A program made the position numbers and the translations under genes. Source: Anagrus nilaparvatae (taxonomy: Eukaryota > Arthropoda > Insecta > Hymenoptera > Mymaridae). From it: 64,000 nucleotides of DNA. Below the pieces are notes generated by a model. That model did no database searches. It saw only the letters and a list, made by a program, of their open reading frames with translations, and was not told the DNA's origin. Position 1 is the first letter of the stretch; every line of letters starts with the position of its first letter. The stretch spans positions 23,164,501-23,228,500 of the forward strand of contig JAKSXM010000231.1 in the NCBI GenBank assembly GCA_022575985.1. Reading direction: 5' to 3'. Positions 1 to 10,968 of the stretch are shown here, piece by piece.

Positions 1-1249
1 TTCGTTAGATTTTTCGCAGTCTTCAAGATCTTTGGCTTTTATTTTTGCAACTTCTTCTTTATTTGCAATGTGATCATCGTATATATTTTTTTATTTTTAT
101 ATTACTTCAGGATCAAGAACACCTTTACAATTTTCCATTATCATACATGCATCACATTGATCTTTTTTGGGTCTAAAAAAGCTTATATTAAACCGGGTAT
201 TAAAAATAACAGTATATTGACGATAAGTAGCTTTTTTTTATAAAACATATGCCCCAGTTAAAATCCATTCAACGTATAATTCGTACATCTTGGCAATACT
301 TAAGTTTCCTTCTAAAAATTCGCACTCTTTTAAATAAGTAATAATACTTTTAATTACTTCATCAGAGATCTTAATACTATTTTAAGGATGGCAATCTCTT
401 TTATTAGGTAAAAGACCTTTTCCTGATTTAAGTTTATTTGTAACAGTCTTTATCCATCTTTCACTAATAGCCAGGGTTGACATAAACATAGTTCTACAGA
501 TTTTAGCTTTCTCATTATTAATTTTGAAAATATATCGTATTATATTTTTTGATTTAATTTCTTTCTCGGTATTTGATTAGTCTATATTCTCGCAGTTATT
601 TTTATTAGCATACTCTATAATCATGTATTCATTAATGTATCCCTATTGCAGAAAGTGGATCCCTAGATCCCAAAATTCTTTACATAAACTATTTTTTCGC
701 TCTTCAGTTATTTTACTTATACATTTAAATCTGAATGTTTCATCACATGATTTTCGCGTTTTTCGCGTTTTTCCTTCAACTTACCACTTGCATTAATATA
801 TTCATTTTCAGTGTTTACTAGTATCTTTTTTTCAACTGCTTGCCACTTTGACTTATCAGTTTTTCTTTTTTTACTTAAAATATGAGGTGGATTATATTTT
901 GACTTTCTTTTATTTTCTGTGCAAGTTTTTACATTATTAATTTGCGAAAACTCTTTTTTTGCGTCCTCTAACAAAAATAACCACGTAGTTATACTCCCTG
1001 GCTCAGAGAGTTATTTCAGGGAGTTAACTCCCTAAAACCGGGAGTTAACCACCTAAAACAGAGAGTTAAACTCCCTGATTTAGAGAGTTAACTCCCTGAT
1101 TTAGGGAGTTATATCCCTGAAATTTCTGTCATCTCCACGAATACCTTCGGGATGAAAATGGACCGTACGAGGGAAAACTGATATCCTGGAGGCGTAAATT
1201 TTAATTTTTCATCTAAAACAATTTTCCAATTTTCCAATTTTCCAATATG

Positions 1250-2255
1250 GCGGACCAGAAAAAATCAAAATTAAGAGTTTCTACATTACCTAGGGGTTTT
1301 CGGGGCCGAGAAAACCGATTTTATGAATGAAAATTTTTATTTTTTTGCCCCAACATATTTTCCAATTTTCCAAGATGGCGGACCAGAAAAAATCAACTTA
1401 AAGACTTTCTACATTACCTGGGGGTTTTTGGGGCCAAGAAAACCGTTTTTATGAATGAAAATTTTTATTTTTTTGCCCCAACGTATTTTCCAATTTTCCA
1501 AGATGGCGGACCAGAAAAAATCAAAATTAAGAGTTTCTACATTACCTAGGGGTTTTCGGGGCCGAGAAAACCGATTTTATGAATGAAAATTTGTATTTTT
1601 TTGCCCCAACATATTTTCCAATTTTCCAAGATGGCGGACCAGAAAAAATCAAAATAAAGACTTTCTACATTACCTGGGGGTTTTCGGGGCCAAGAAAACC
1701 GTTTTTATGAATGAAAATTTTTATTTTTTTGCCCCAACATATTTTCCAATTTTCCAAGATGGCGGACCAGAAAAAATCAAAATAAAGACTTTCTACATTA
1801 CCTAGGGGTTTTCGGGGCCAAGAAAACCGTTTTTATGAATGAAAATTTTTATTTTTTTGCCCCAACATATTTTCTAATTTTCCAAGATGGCGGACCAGAA
1901 AAAATCAAAATTAAGAGTTTCTACATTACCTAGGGGTTTTCGGGGCCGAGAAAACCGATTTTATGAATGAAATTTTTTATTTTTTTGCCCCAACATATTT
2001 TCCAATTTTCCAACATGGCGGACCAGAAAAAATCAAAATTAAGAGTCTCTACATTACCTAGGGGTTTTCGGGGCCGAGAAAACCCCCAGGTAATGTAGAA
2101 AGTCTTTATGTTGATTTTTTCTGGTCCGCCATCTTGGAAAATTGGAAAATATGTTGGTGCAAAAAAATAAAAATTTTCATTCATAAAATCGGTTTTCTTG
2201 GCCCCGAAAACCCCCAGGTAATGTAGAAAGTCTTTATGTTGATTTTTTCTGACAT
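1250..2255. repeat. 128-bp tandem array, left block
   Basis: The ATGAATGAAAA anchor recurs at 1323, 1451 and 1579, giving a 128-bp period. Each unit contains TTTTTTGCCCCAAC, CCAAGATGGCGGACC and a TACATTACCT(A/G)GGGGTTTTCGGGGCC segment. The last unit (2090-2255) is inverted, so the block ends in a local palindrome. Units differ from each other by only a few bases, which suggests recent amplification or gene conversion. Confidence 0.9.
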
Positions 2256-2548
2256 GGTAAACATGGTAATTTCGCGCGACGCTGGCGGTCCCTAATAGTA
2301 CACTTTGGGAACTAATTGCACTTTTTATTAAACGCTATTTTACGCTTATTAATTAAAGATTGTTGAAAAAAACGATTCTACTAGCAATAAAATTAATAAT
2401 TCAAGTCATTAAAGTATTAACTTATTCAATAATAGCACAAAAATAGAAATTTTATCGAGCAGGGGTTAAGCGGGAAGACGAGTTTATATGCAGTTTTGTT
2501 CATCAATTTCAAAAGCGCTCGTAGCTGAGTGGCTAAAGGCGTTCATTA
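2256..2548. other. Unique spacer between tandem blocks, with a tRNA-like half
   Basis: About 290 bp of non-repeat sequence breaks the array. At its right edge, 2515-2549 reads like the 5' half of a tRNA, with an A-box-like TAGCTGAGTGGCTAAAGGCG, and then stops abruptly where the 128-bp repeat resumes. No B box follows, so it is not a tRNA gene. The rest has no open frame or recognised motif. Confidence 0.45.
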
Positions 2549-4015
2549 GAAAATTTTTATTTTTTTGCCCCAACGTATTTTCCAATTTTCCAAGATGGCG
2601 GACCAGAAAAAATCAAAATTAAGAGTTTCTACATTACCTAGGGGTTTTCGGGGCCGAGAAAACCGATTTTATGAATGAAAATTTGTATTTTTTTGCCCCA
2701 ACATATTTTCCAATTTTCCAAGATGGCGGACCAGAAAAAATCAAAATAAAGACTTTCTACATTACCTGGGGGTTTTCGGGGCCAAGAAAACCGTTTTTAT
2801 GAATGAAAATTTTTATTTTTTTGCCCCAACATATTTTCCAATTTTCCAAGATGGCGGACCAGAAAAAATCAAAATAAAGACTTTCTACATTACCTAGGGG
2901 TTTTCGGGGCCAAGAAAACCGTTTTTATGAATGAAAATTTTTATTTTTTTGCCCCAACATATTTTCTAATTTTCCAAGATGGCGGACCAGAAAAAATCAA
3001 AATTAAGAGTTTCTACATTACCTAGGGGTTTTCGGGGACAAGAAAACCGTTTTTATGAATGAAAATTTTTATTTTTTTGCCCCAACATATTTTCTAATTT
3101 TCCAAGATGGCGGACCAGAAAAAATCAAAATTAAGAGTCTCTACATTACCTAGGGGTTTTCGGGGCCGAGAAAAACCCCAGGTAATGTAGAAAGTCTTTA
3201 TGTTGATTTTTTCTGGTCCGCCATCTTGGAAAATTGGAAAATATGTTGGTGCAAAAAAATAAAAATTTTCATTCATAAAATCGGTTTTCTTGGCCCCGAA
3301 AACCCCCAGGTAATGTAGAAAGTCTTTATGTTGATTTTTTCTGGTCCGCCATCTTGGAAAATTGGAAAATAATTTGGGGCAAAAAAATAAAAATTTTCAT
3401 TCATAAAATCGGTTTTCTTGGCCCCGAAAACCCCCAGGTAATGTAGAAAGTCTTTATGTTGATTTTTTCTGGTCCGCCATCTTGGAAAATTGGAAAATAA
3501 TTTGGGGCAAAAAAATAAAAATTTTCATTCATAAAATCGGTTTTCTTGGCCCCGAAAACCCCCAGGTAATGTAGAAAGTCTATGTTGATTTTTTCTGGTC
3601 CGCCATCTTGGAAAATTGGAAAATAATTTGGGGCAAAAAAATAAAAATTTTCATTCATAAAATCGGTTTTCTCGGCCCCGAAAACCCCTAGGTAATGTAG
3701 AAACTCTTAATTTGATTTTTTCTGGTCCGCCATGTTGGAAAATTGGAAAATACGTTGGGGCAAAAAAATAAAAATTTTCATTCATAAAAACGGTTTTCTT
3801 GGCCCCGAAAACGCCCAGGTAATGTAGAAAGTCTTTATTTTGATTTTTTCTTGTCCGCTATCTTGGAAAATTGGAAAATATGTTGGGGCAAAAAAATAAA
3901 AATTTTCATTCATAAAATCGGTTTTCTCGGCCCCGAAAACCCCCAGGTAATGTAGAAAGTCTTTATTTTGATTTTTTCTGGTCCGCCATATTGGAAAATT
4001 GGAAAATTGGAAAAT
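2549..4015. repeat. 128-bp tandem array, right block (forward then inverted)
   Basis: Forward units run to about 3175 and are followed by inverted units to about 4015, so the two halves can fold on each other. The 2549-3060 part is nearly identical to 1450-1960, indicating a block duplication within the element. One unit near 3575 is shortened by 2 bases. Confidence 0.88.
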
Positions 4016-4270
4016 TGTTTTGGATGAAAAATTAAAATTTACGCCTCCAGGATATCAGTTTTCCCTCGTACGGTCCATTTTCATCCCGAAGGTATTCGTG
4101 GAGATGACAGAAATTTCAGGGAGTTAACTCCCTAAATCAGGGAGTTAACTCTCTAAATCAGGGAGTTTAACTCTCTGTTTTAGGTGGTTAACTCCCTGTT
4201 TTAGGGAGTTAACTCCCTGAAATAACTCTCTGAGCCAGGGAGTATAACTACGTGGTTATTTTTGTTAGAG

Positions 4271-4739
4271 TCTACTTCTTGGAGAGTATGATCATTGGAG
4301 AAGTTATGTTGCGTAGATGACTTTAGTTCATAATCTTTATTCATAATGATATTTTGTTCTTTAGAATGTATGGGTTCGTAATCTTCATTTTCAGGAAATA
4401 AATGATCAAGTATATTGGAGACAGAGCAAGATTTATAAAGATTAAAATCCAGTATTCGATAATTTCCACAGCTTATATCTAAACATAAAAATTTTAGATA
4501 AAAAAAAGTATGCTTTTATAATTATAAAAACAATCAGCAAATAAAAGAATCTTTATAATTATAAATTATATTCCTTCGTTTAATATCTATACGTTCATTT
4601 ATTAAATTAATTAATTAATTATTTGATACGACCTTGATAAACAAACAAATCCTTAGATTCGAAAAACTCACATTTCCTCTATATTCCTTCGATATTTAAT
4701 TAACTTTTAAAATTAAGTAGCTTTATCCTTTGAATTTCA
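4271..4739. other. Pseudogene remnant followed by AT-rich spacer
   Basis: 4271-4478 is the first recognised part of the left family pseudogene on the minus strand. 4479-4739 is AT-rich with no supported gene; it ends at the probable 5' border of the non-LTR element. Confidence 0.5.
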
Positions 4740-4775
4740 GTACGGGGCTCTGACCAGCAGAGCTAACGAGCCAGC

Positions 4776-6039
4776 ATGAATGAAAACTATGATGTCGTCA
4801 AAAACATCCCCAACTCAATGGAAGACAAGATAGGCGAGATGAAACACCATATGACTTATAAGCAGATAAACATAGCCGCTGTTGTTAAGAAAGGTGGAAG
4901 TGATATGAAGGACAAAGTTACTGCTCTCAAAGCCATAAGAGATCAGTTATCTAATAAAAAGAGTGGAATTGAGCACCTATTTAAAAAACATATAACAGGC
5001 TCGGTGCTTAAAAAAAGAACTAGAAGCGAAAACGTTGAATCTTCAGGATCAGAAAAGGAGGATGCTAAGTGAACTGCTGTAGGAAAGTCTCTTCAAAAGA
5101 CGCGTAGCTGCTGATTAATAATGGTAGATCTAGCGACTCATGTGGCTAATATCCGTAGTCAGTCCCAAACACTGCCTGAAACACAACAGAGTAACTCAGG
5201 TGAAAATACTACAACCCATGATATGGACCGTAATAACGAACCCTTTCAAACGGTTCTTAACAAAAAGAAGAAGAGAAAAAAGAGGAAAAAAGAAACTAAG
5301 TGAGGGCAAGGTGAAAACAATAAGCTTTCTGCAGCCACGAAAAAGAAGACAATCCCTAAAAAACTGGACCAAGCTGTAGCTATTAAACTGCCTACGGGTA
5401 GAACATACGCTGAAGTCCTGGGAGCTATAAGGTCTCAGGTCCAACTAGAAGATTTCGGTGCCAAAATAAGATCGGTGCGAAAGACGAAGACGGTTGATGT
5501 CCTGGTTGAGCTGAAAGAACCTAGTGACAAAATAGGTTCTTTCTCACAAGAAGTAAGGAAAGTACTGGGTGCACAGGTCGAAGATAGAGACCTTGTTCCT
5601 AAAAGAGTCATCCGAATACTCGACTTGGATTGCCTCACCCAGCCGATTGACATTCTAAATGCCATCAAAGACAAAGAAGAAGACGCGGAGATAGCTAAGG
5701 TGACTATCTCCAAGAGCAACGCAAGATAGCAGAGAGCTGCTTACGTTGACCTTGATGAAAGATCCGCCTTTAAACTGGTCAACATGAAGCGTATTAAAAT
5801 TGGGTAACAGACCCGACAGAAGAGCGAAATGCTGTAAATGCATAGGAGAAGGTCACAAAGCAACTGACTGCGCAGCAAACGCAAGGTGCATATTATGCTT
5901 GGACCTCAATCTAAGAGGGAAGGAGTTCAAGCACGACCTTGGAAAAGGAAAGTGCGAAGCGCTACGGAGGGCTCTTGTAAAATTAAAGAGTAGAGCAGAT
6001 TCTAGCAAGCCAAATATAGTTAAAGGTGCTGCAAGGTAA
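4776..6039 (+). pseudogene. Non-LTR ORF1 (Gag-like, CCHC), broken
   Basis: ORF1 is spread over several frames: 4776-5072 (basic, 98 residues), 5121-5303 (ends in a Lys/Arg-rich tail after an A-rich run), 5475-5729 and 5800-6039. The last part carries CCKCIGEGHKATDC, a CX2CX4HX4C zinc knuckle, followed by CILC and a further Cys, as in the nucleic-acid-binding ORF1 proteins of R1-clade elements. These proteins coat the element RNA before target-primed reverse transcription. At least three frame changes or stops (near 5072, 5303 and 5729) make it non-functional. The A-rich tract at 5260-5300 is a likely site of one indel. Confidence 0.7.
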
Positions 6040-6067
6040 TGTGCACACAAGCCTCTTAGCAGGAAAT

Positions 6068-9028
6068 ATGATGTTTCAACTTACTAGAGAGTAGTCTGCG
6101 GACCTTCTACTTATAAGTGAACAATGGGCCGAATCACGCTCCCAGAACTGGTTTTCGGATGAGCTGTGGAAAGCAGCTACTTGGATAGTAAATCCAAGGA
6201 AGGTACTTGTACAAGAGAATGGCTCCGGCAGAGATTTTGTCTGGATTAAAACGCAAAGTGTTACTTACATAAGTGTGTACTTAACACCAAACGAGTCCAG
6301 AGAGGACACTCTGACAAAACTTAACAGTCTGGAAGATGCAGTAAGGTACATGACCGGCGAAATTATCATAGGAGGCGATTTCAACGCAAGGGCTCCCGAG
6401 TGGGGAATGCCCGATACGGATGACAGAGGAGAGGATATACTTGACCTGTGTGCCAGGCTCAACTTGGCGGTGCTAAATGTAGGTAACACTACAACTTTCA
6501 GAAGACCTGGCTACAGACAAACCATCCCGGATATATCCCTAGCATCAGAAGATTTAGCTGCTAGAATTATAGATTGGCAAGTTCTGGAGGACTTCTCAGC
6601 GAGTGACCACGAATATATCTCTTTTGAGGTGCATGACGAACGTCAACAGATACGAAGAGACTAAGCACGAAAATGTTGTGGATGGAACATCAAGCGGCTA
6701 AACCGCGAAATATTTGTAAACATGCTTAAAAGAGGAGAGACTACTATCCTGGGAAAAGCAATAAGGCCAGGAAATATTGACGACGCAGAGATATTAGTCA
6801 ATGAAATCATGACTTTGTTGGAAAAGGCATGTAACAAAGCCATGCCCAAAAAAAGAACCTGCGAAGATAGACCACCAGCCTACTGTTGGAACGCCGAAAT
6901 AGCCCGTCTAAGAAGTGCGAGCTTAACAACAAGAAGGAGAGCCACACTTGCTAGGACCAGAACGGACGCTGCTGAGCTTATGGCAGAGCATAAGCAGGTT
7001 AAGAAAAACCTGAGACTGGCTATTAGGAGAAGCAAGAGAGCATGCGAGATAGCTTTGTGTAATGAGGTGGAAAATGACCCATGGGGTTTTGGTTACAAAA
7101 TAGTCACCAAGAGAATTGGGGCTCTTTCCGCAACTGGCATTATAAACGAAGAGGATGTTGGCCGTATAGTTGACGGACTTTTTCCTACCCAATCTGAGAG
7201 GGAGAAAGAGGATGAATTAGAGGAGTATGACGAGAAGGATATCCCCGAATTCACCGTGGAGGAGCTTGTAACAGCAGTAGACTCACTCAAAAACGGAAAG
7301 GCACCTAAGCCTGATGGAATAACCACTGAGACTCTGAAGATTGCCGTACACGAGTGACCACAGCTTATTCTGTGCATGTACAATACCTGTGCACGAGCGG
7401 GCGTCTTCAGCCAACTCTGGAAAAGAACCAGACTAGTCCTAATCAGCAAGGGTAAAGGAGACCCTAGGCTGCCAAACTATTGGCGTCCTCTAGGATTGCT
7501 GGACACAGCCGGGAAAAATTATAAAAAGATGCTGCAACCACGGATACTGAGGGCTGTAGAAACTGCAACAGAACTTTCTCCCCGACAATACGGGTTCCGC
7601 CAAAGGAAGTCAACTATCGATGCCATAAACAGCATCACCCGTGTCATTAAGAATGAACATACAGACAATCACTACTCTAGAAAAATCACGCTACTAGTGA
7701 CCTTAGATTTTACATCTTACATCTTCTTTACGAATGCCTTTAATTCAGCAAGGTGCAGTGATTTTATGGAGATGCTAAGGAACTTCCAGGTGCCAAAATA
7801 TCTGCGAAGAATCATCAGCAGTTACCTGAGCGATAGAGAAATAATATTTGAAACTGCGCAAGGAACAAGATTGAGTAGAGTAACTGCAGGAGCAGTCCAA
7901 GGATCGGTCCTCGGGCCGGATCTACGGAACATCATGTACGACCAGGTACTTAGGCTCCCAATGCCGGAGGATACATTTACCGACGGGTATGCTGACGATC
8001 TGGTTATAGTTATCCAGGCAAAAGATGCACAAACTGCCGAGGAGAAACTGAACCAGGCAATGCAAGTCAACTACTGGATGGAAGACCACGGTCTGAATCT
8101 TGCGACGGCGAAAACTGAGATTGTCCTATTCACCCGTAAACATATTGAGACCATCATCCCAATATGCATTAGGGAGGATAGGATAGAAACGAAGGATTAC
8201 TTAAAGTACTTGGGAGTGCTGCTGGACACGAAGCAGACGTTTAAGGCACAGATTCTGAGAAGCACGGAGAAGGCTGCCAGGCTCACTGCTGCGCTAAGCA
8301 GGCTCATGAGAAATGCATGTGGACCTCAGTCTGGAAAGCGCAGGCTTCTTATGTCGGTCACCCACTAAATACTCCTGTATGGTGCAGAAGTATACGCTGA
8401 TCGCATAAAGATGGTCAGCTATGCGTCTAAGCTTACGAGCGTCCAAAGGCAAGGAGCCCTGCGAATCACCTGTGCCTATCGCACAGTGTCCTTGGAGGCA
8501 GCTCTATTTATCGCTGGAGTAATCCCTATAGATCTGATGGCTCTTGAGAGACAGTATATCTATCTAAACAAAGAGAGGAAAGGAATTGACCGCGCAAAGG
8601 CTACTTCGCGCCAGATCAGCCTAGGCAAATAGCAAGAACATTGGACCGACTACGCGGAGAGCAAATGGACCAAGAGATTGATAGGAGAGATATCACCTTG
8701 GATAAATAGAGGGAATGGGGACATTAATTATTTTTTGACCCAATTCCTAAGCGGACATGGACTTTTTTGCTTCTACCTCTTTCGGATCCAGAATATGAAT
8801 AGTGCTGAATGTAGATACTGTCCTGGCAAAGAAGTCACGCCGGAACACACATTCTTCAAATGCGATAGGTGGGCTGCTAAAAAGTTTCAATTAGAAGCTA
8901 ACATCGGTTAAATCACACCTGAAAATGTGGTTGGCCTGATGCTTCGAAATGAAGAAGTATGGTCTGAAATCAGCTAGTATGTGGAGCACATACTCCGCAC
9001 CAAAAAACCTGAAGTCCAAGGTATATAG
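6068..9028 (+). pseudogene. Non-LTR ORF2: endonuclease and reverse transcriptase, multiple stops
   Basis: One continuous frame runs from upstream of 6101 to the stop at 9026 without any indel, but it holds in-frame stops at about 6092, 6662, 7355, 8366, 8630, 8909 and 8975. The endonuclease shows LLLISEQW (6104), GGDFNA (6374) and SDH (6603). The reverse transcriptase shows NGKAPKPDG (7293), AVQGSVLGPD (7894) and the catalytic YADD (7988). The C-terminus has CRYC-(X8)-HTFFKC near 8811-8862, the Cys/His motif usual in R1-type ORF2. In life ORF2 nicks target DNA and copies element RNA there. A frame with many nonsense codons but no shifts is unusual for neutral decay. Confidence 0.8.
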
Positions 9029-9554
9029 GCTAATATTGAGACTTACTGCGGTTTATCCAGATGACTGCAGGTCATCACTAACATACGATCATTCCTGCAC
9101 TTATTCTTAATACTGCAATCACTCGAAGATGGTAGGATAATAATTATTTATTTATTTAATTATTTATATATTTATATATTTATTAATTACCTTCTCTTTT
9201 GACGATAATAGGAAATGACTTATATTTCAACTTACATATATTTTATTGAAGATGGCAGCATAAAACGGAATTTTAATCAGATGAAACGACGGAGTCCTGA
9301 ACTAGACTGGCGAGTGATTGGACGCAATTCAAAAGATGGAGTTCACGACTAGAACTAAATGGCCTTGAACCTGTCCTAGAGTAATATGAAAACGGTCCCA
9401 GGATAGGCTCGCATAAGGTAGGAAGGGATTGGAGTTTTAGTGGGTAAAGGCAAACTAAGTCGAGTCCCACATAACTGTCAGTCCGGATGCTGAACAGTAT
9501 GCGTAACAAATTTCTCCACTTCCTACACAAAAAAATAAAAAAAAAAAAAAAAAA
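9029..9554 (+). other. 3' untranslated region and poly(A) tail of the non-LTR element
   Basis: Conserved with 49180-49700 (shared stretches around CGCATAAGGTAGGAAGGG and CTGTCAGTCCGGATGCTGA), which shows it belongs to the element. It ends in an A-rich run at 9528-9554. The minus-strand open frame here is an accident and recurs only because the sequence is copied. Confidence 0.75.
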
Positions 9555-10956
9555 TTTAGAATTTACGTTTTTGTAGGAATTACATTTACAGATATAATTT
9601 TTTGTTAAGTATATTGCCAGCTATTATTTGAAATGAAAATATAAAAAGACATTGATGATCCAATATAAATACAAAAAAAGTCTTATAGTATTATAAAATA
9701 TGAAAAAGCGTATCTAAAATAATGAGCTTTTTGGTTATTCAACGTGTTTTGATGTGTTTTTTCAGTAAATTTATGAAAATAAATTCGATAAAGCATGAAC
9801 CTAATTGGAAATATAACCTTTAACTAATTTTTTTTGAAGCCTAAGCCAATTTTCCTATAAAAGCAATGATAAAATAACACTTTTAATTTATTTTATTCAT
9901 TAAAAATTAATTAAGTCAGCATCAACGGTACAAAAGAGTTTATTTTAGTTTTTAAACTTTAATAATATTCAAATTTTTTTACTTTCTCTTATAATTTTTT
10001 TCAATGGATAAAACTAAACTTTAAACTTTAGAGTAAACGATTTTGTTTTTGTAGTATTGAATCCTAATTATTTTACCGTCATGTGTTGGCTTAAAGTGGA
10101 TGTCGTTCACTCCCATCAAATTATTGGATCCATTAAAATAATAAATATTAGAGCTCGAATTTGTCGGAAAAATATTGTTTCCATGCTTTATTAAAAAAGA
10201 ATCATTTATTGAAATAAATTTAATGTTAATTTTTCATACAAAAAAAAAATCAAAAGAAAATAGAAGGATGTTTGAAGAATAAATATAATATAAAAAAAAT
10301 TATGCTCTGATCATAATGAAAGTTTGGTTAATTCATATCCTTACTTTCCATCACAGAAACGGGGAATTCAATAATAGATGACATTAGCAAAGAACGCAAG
10401 TTTGCTAAAGAAAATAATTAAATTTTAACTTTAAAAATTCAATTTAATTTATTATTTTCACTAATAAATTTCTATTTTTCGTGATTTCTTAATTTAAGAA
10501 AGCTTTGTAAGCTATCATTATTAATTGAAGCAAAATGTCACACATAAACCAACGCTTAAAAATTGTATTATTTTTTTCAATGACAGCAAAAATTTAAATT
10601 TGCCAGACACTTTAATAAAGCATATTATTCTGTATAACTTGTTAATAATCAGTGTAATTATTAAATAACCCAAAAAATTCACTTTAATTACTCTAAAAAT
10701 ATATAAAATAAATCAAAACAGTTTATTTTAATTCCCAAAATTAACATAAACAATATTCTAATATAATTTTTTTTTTTAAATATAAATTTGAAATCAGCTA
10801 AATATTTTTTAGATGTTGGGCTAATATTTAATCCTTTATCAATTTTTTTTAATCAGATATACTGTACATTCATTAAAATAATTTATACATGCAATTTTTA
10901 ATATTAAGGATAATTTGATTTTTTTTTAAATATAAAAACAGCTATAATATCAGATA
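9555..10956. other. AT-rich intergenic DNA
   Basis: About 1.4 kb of low-complexity AT-rich sequence. I see no coding frame, RNA gene or paired inverted repeat in it. Confidence 0.6.
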
Positions 10957-10968
10957 TTGCTATATAAT
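10957..10968. repeat. Target-site duplication, left copy
   Basis: TTGCTATATAAT occurs here and again at 12877-12888, flanking the minus-strand non-LTR insertion. The left copy runs straight into the poly(T) that is the element's poly(A) tail. Confidence 0.85.

Larger units (their letters stand above)
966..4270. mobile_element. Fold-back element with long inverted termini and internal tandem arrays
   Basis: The two ends are inverted copies starting CTCTAACAAAAATAACC and ending in its complement. Each is about 280 bp and itself made of GGGAGTTAACTCCCT-like subrepeats. Inward lie arrays of a 128-bp unit, forward at about 1250-2090 and 2549-3175 and reversed at 2090-2255 and 3175-4015. No transposase frame is present; the short open frames inside are artefacts of the repeat. 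The element interrupts the coding frame of the family pseudogene at 1-4478. I found no convincing target duplication. The structure fits the FB/Galileo type of fold-back transposon, but that assignment is by structure only. Confidence 0.8.
1..4478 (-). pseudogene. Degenerate copy of an unrecognised protein family (same family as 51410-63148)
   Basis: Read on the minus strand, fragments at 4478-4271 and 965-1 give the same protein order as the gene at the right end of the window: an acidic, lysine-rich N-terminal part, then KICRTMFMSTL (near 540-480), a stretch ending in a YRQYTVIFNTRFN block, and FFRPKKDQCDAC near 180-130. The right-hand copy has KVCRTMFLNTL, YRQIFLDEFNYG and FFHPKKDRC at the equivalent places. 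Several in-frame stops (for example near 715, 660, 590, 385 and 220) and a 3.3 kb inserted element show that it is dead. The introns found in the other copy at the LSIS and KKDR positions are absent here, so it may be a retrocopy. A TTTAG acceptor-like site at 4479 matches the start of the first recognised exon of the other copy. The sequence runs off the left end of the window. Function unknown. Confidence 0.7.
4740..9554 (+). mobile_element. R1-like non-LTR retrotransposon, near full length, decayed
   Basis: In order it has an ORF1 with a CCHC knuckle, an ORF2 with endonuclease, reverse transcriptase and a C-terminal Cys/His motif, a 3' untranslated region of about 500 bp and a poly(A) tail ending at 9554. 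This layout, the apurinic-type endonuclease and the C-terminal CX2C-H-C motif fit the R1/TRAS group of arthropod elements. The 5' end is set only by the first ORF1-like sequence; no target duplication is clear. A truncated relative lies at 48250-49700. Confidence 0.8.

Noticed and set aside
1930..3658. Open frames beginning MNENFYFFAP in several places
   Set aside because: They are the 128-bp tandem repeat read through; the same frame is repeated and inverted with the array and has no independent support.
966..4270. Target-site duplication for the large fold-back element
   Set aside because: Sequences outside the CTCTAAC/GTTAGAG ends (GCGTC and TCTAC) do not match; no length from 3 to 10 bp gave a duplication.
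6265..8070. Minus-strand open frames under the non-LTR ORF2
   Set aside because: Shadows of the coding strand; Ser-rich translations typical of reverse-complement reading, no motifs.
9273..9530. 85-codon minus-strand frame, similar one at 49487-49711
   Set aside because: Both lie in the 3' untranslated region of related non-LTR elements; similarity is from shared descent of the element, and frames are not kept in full.
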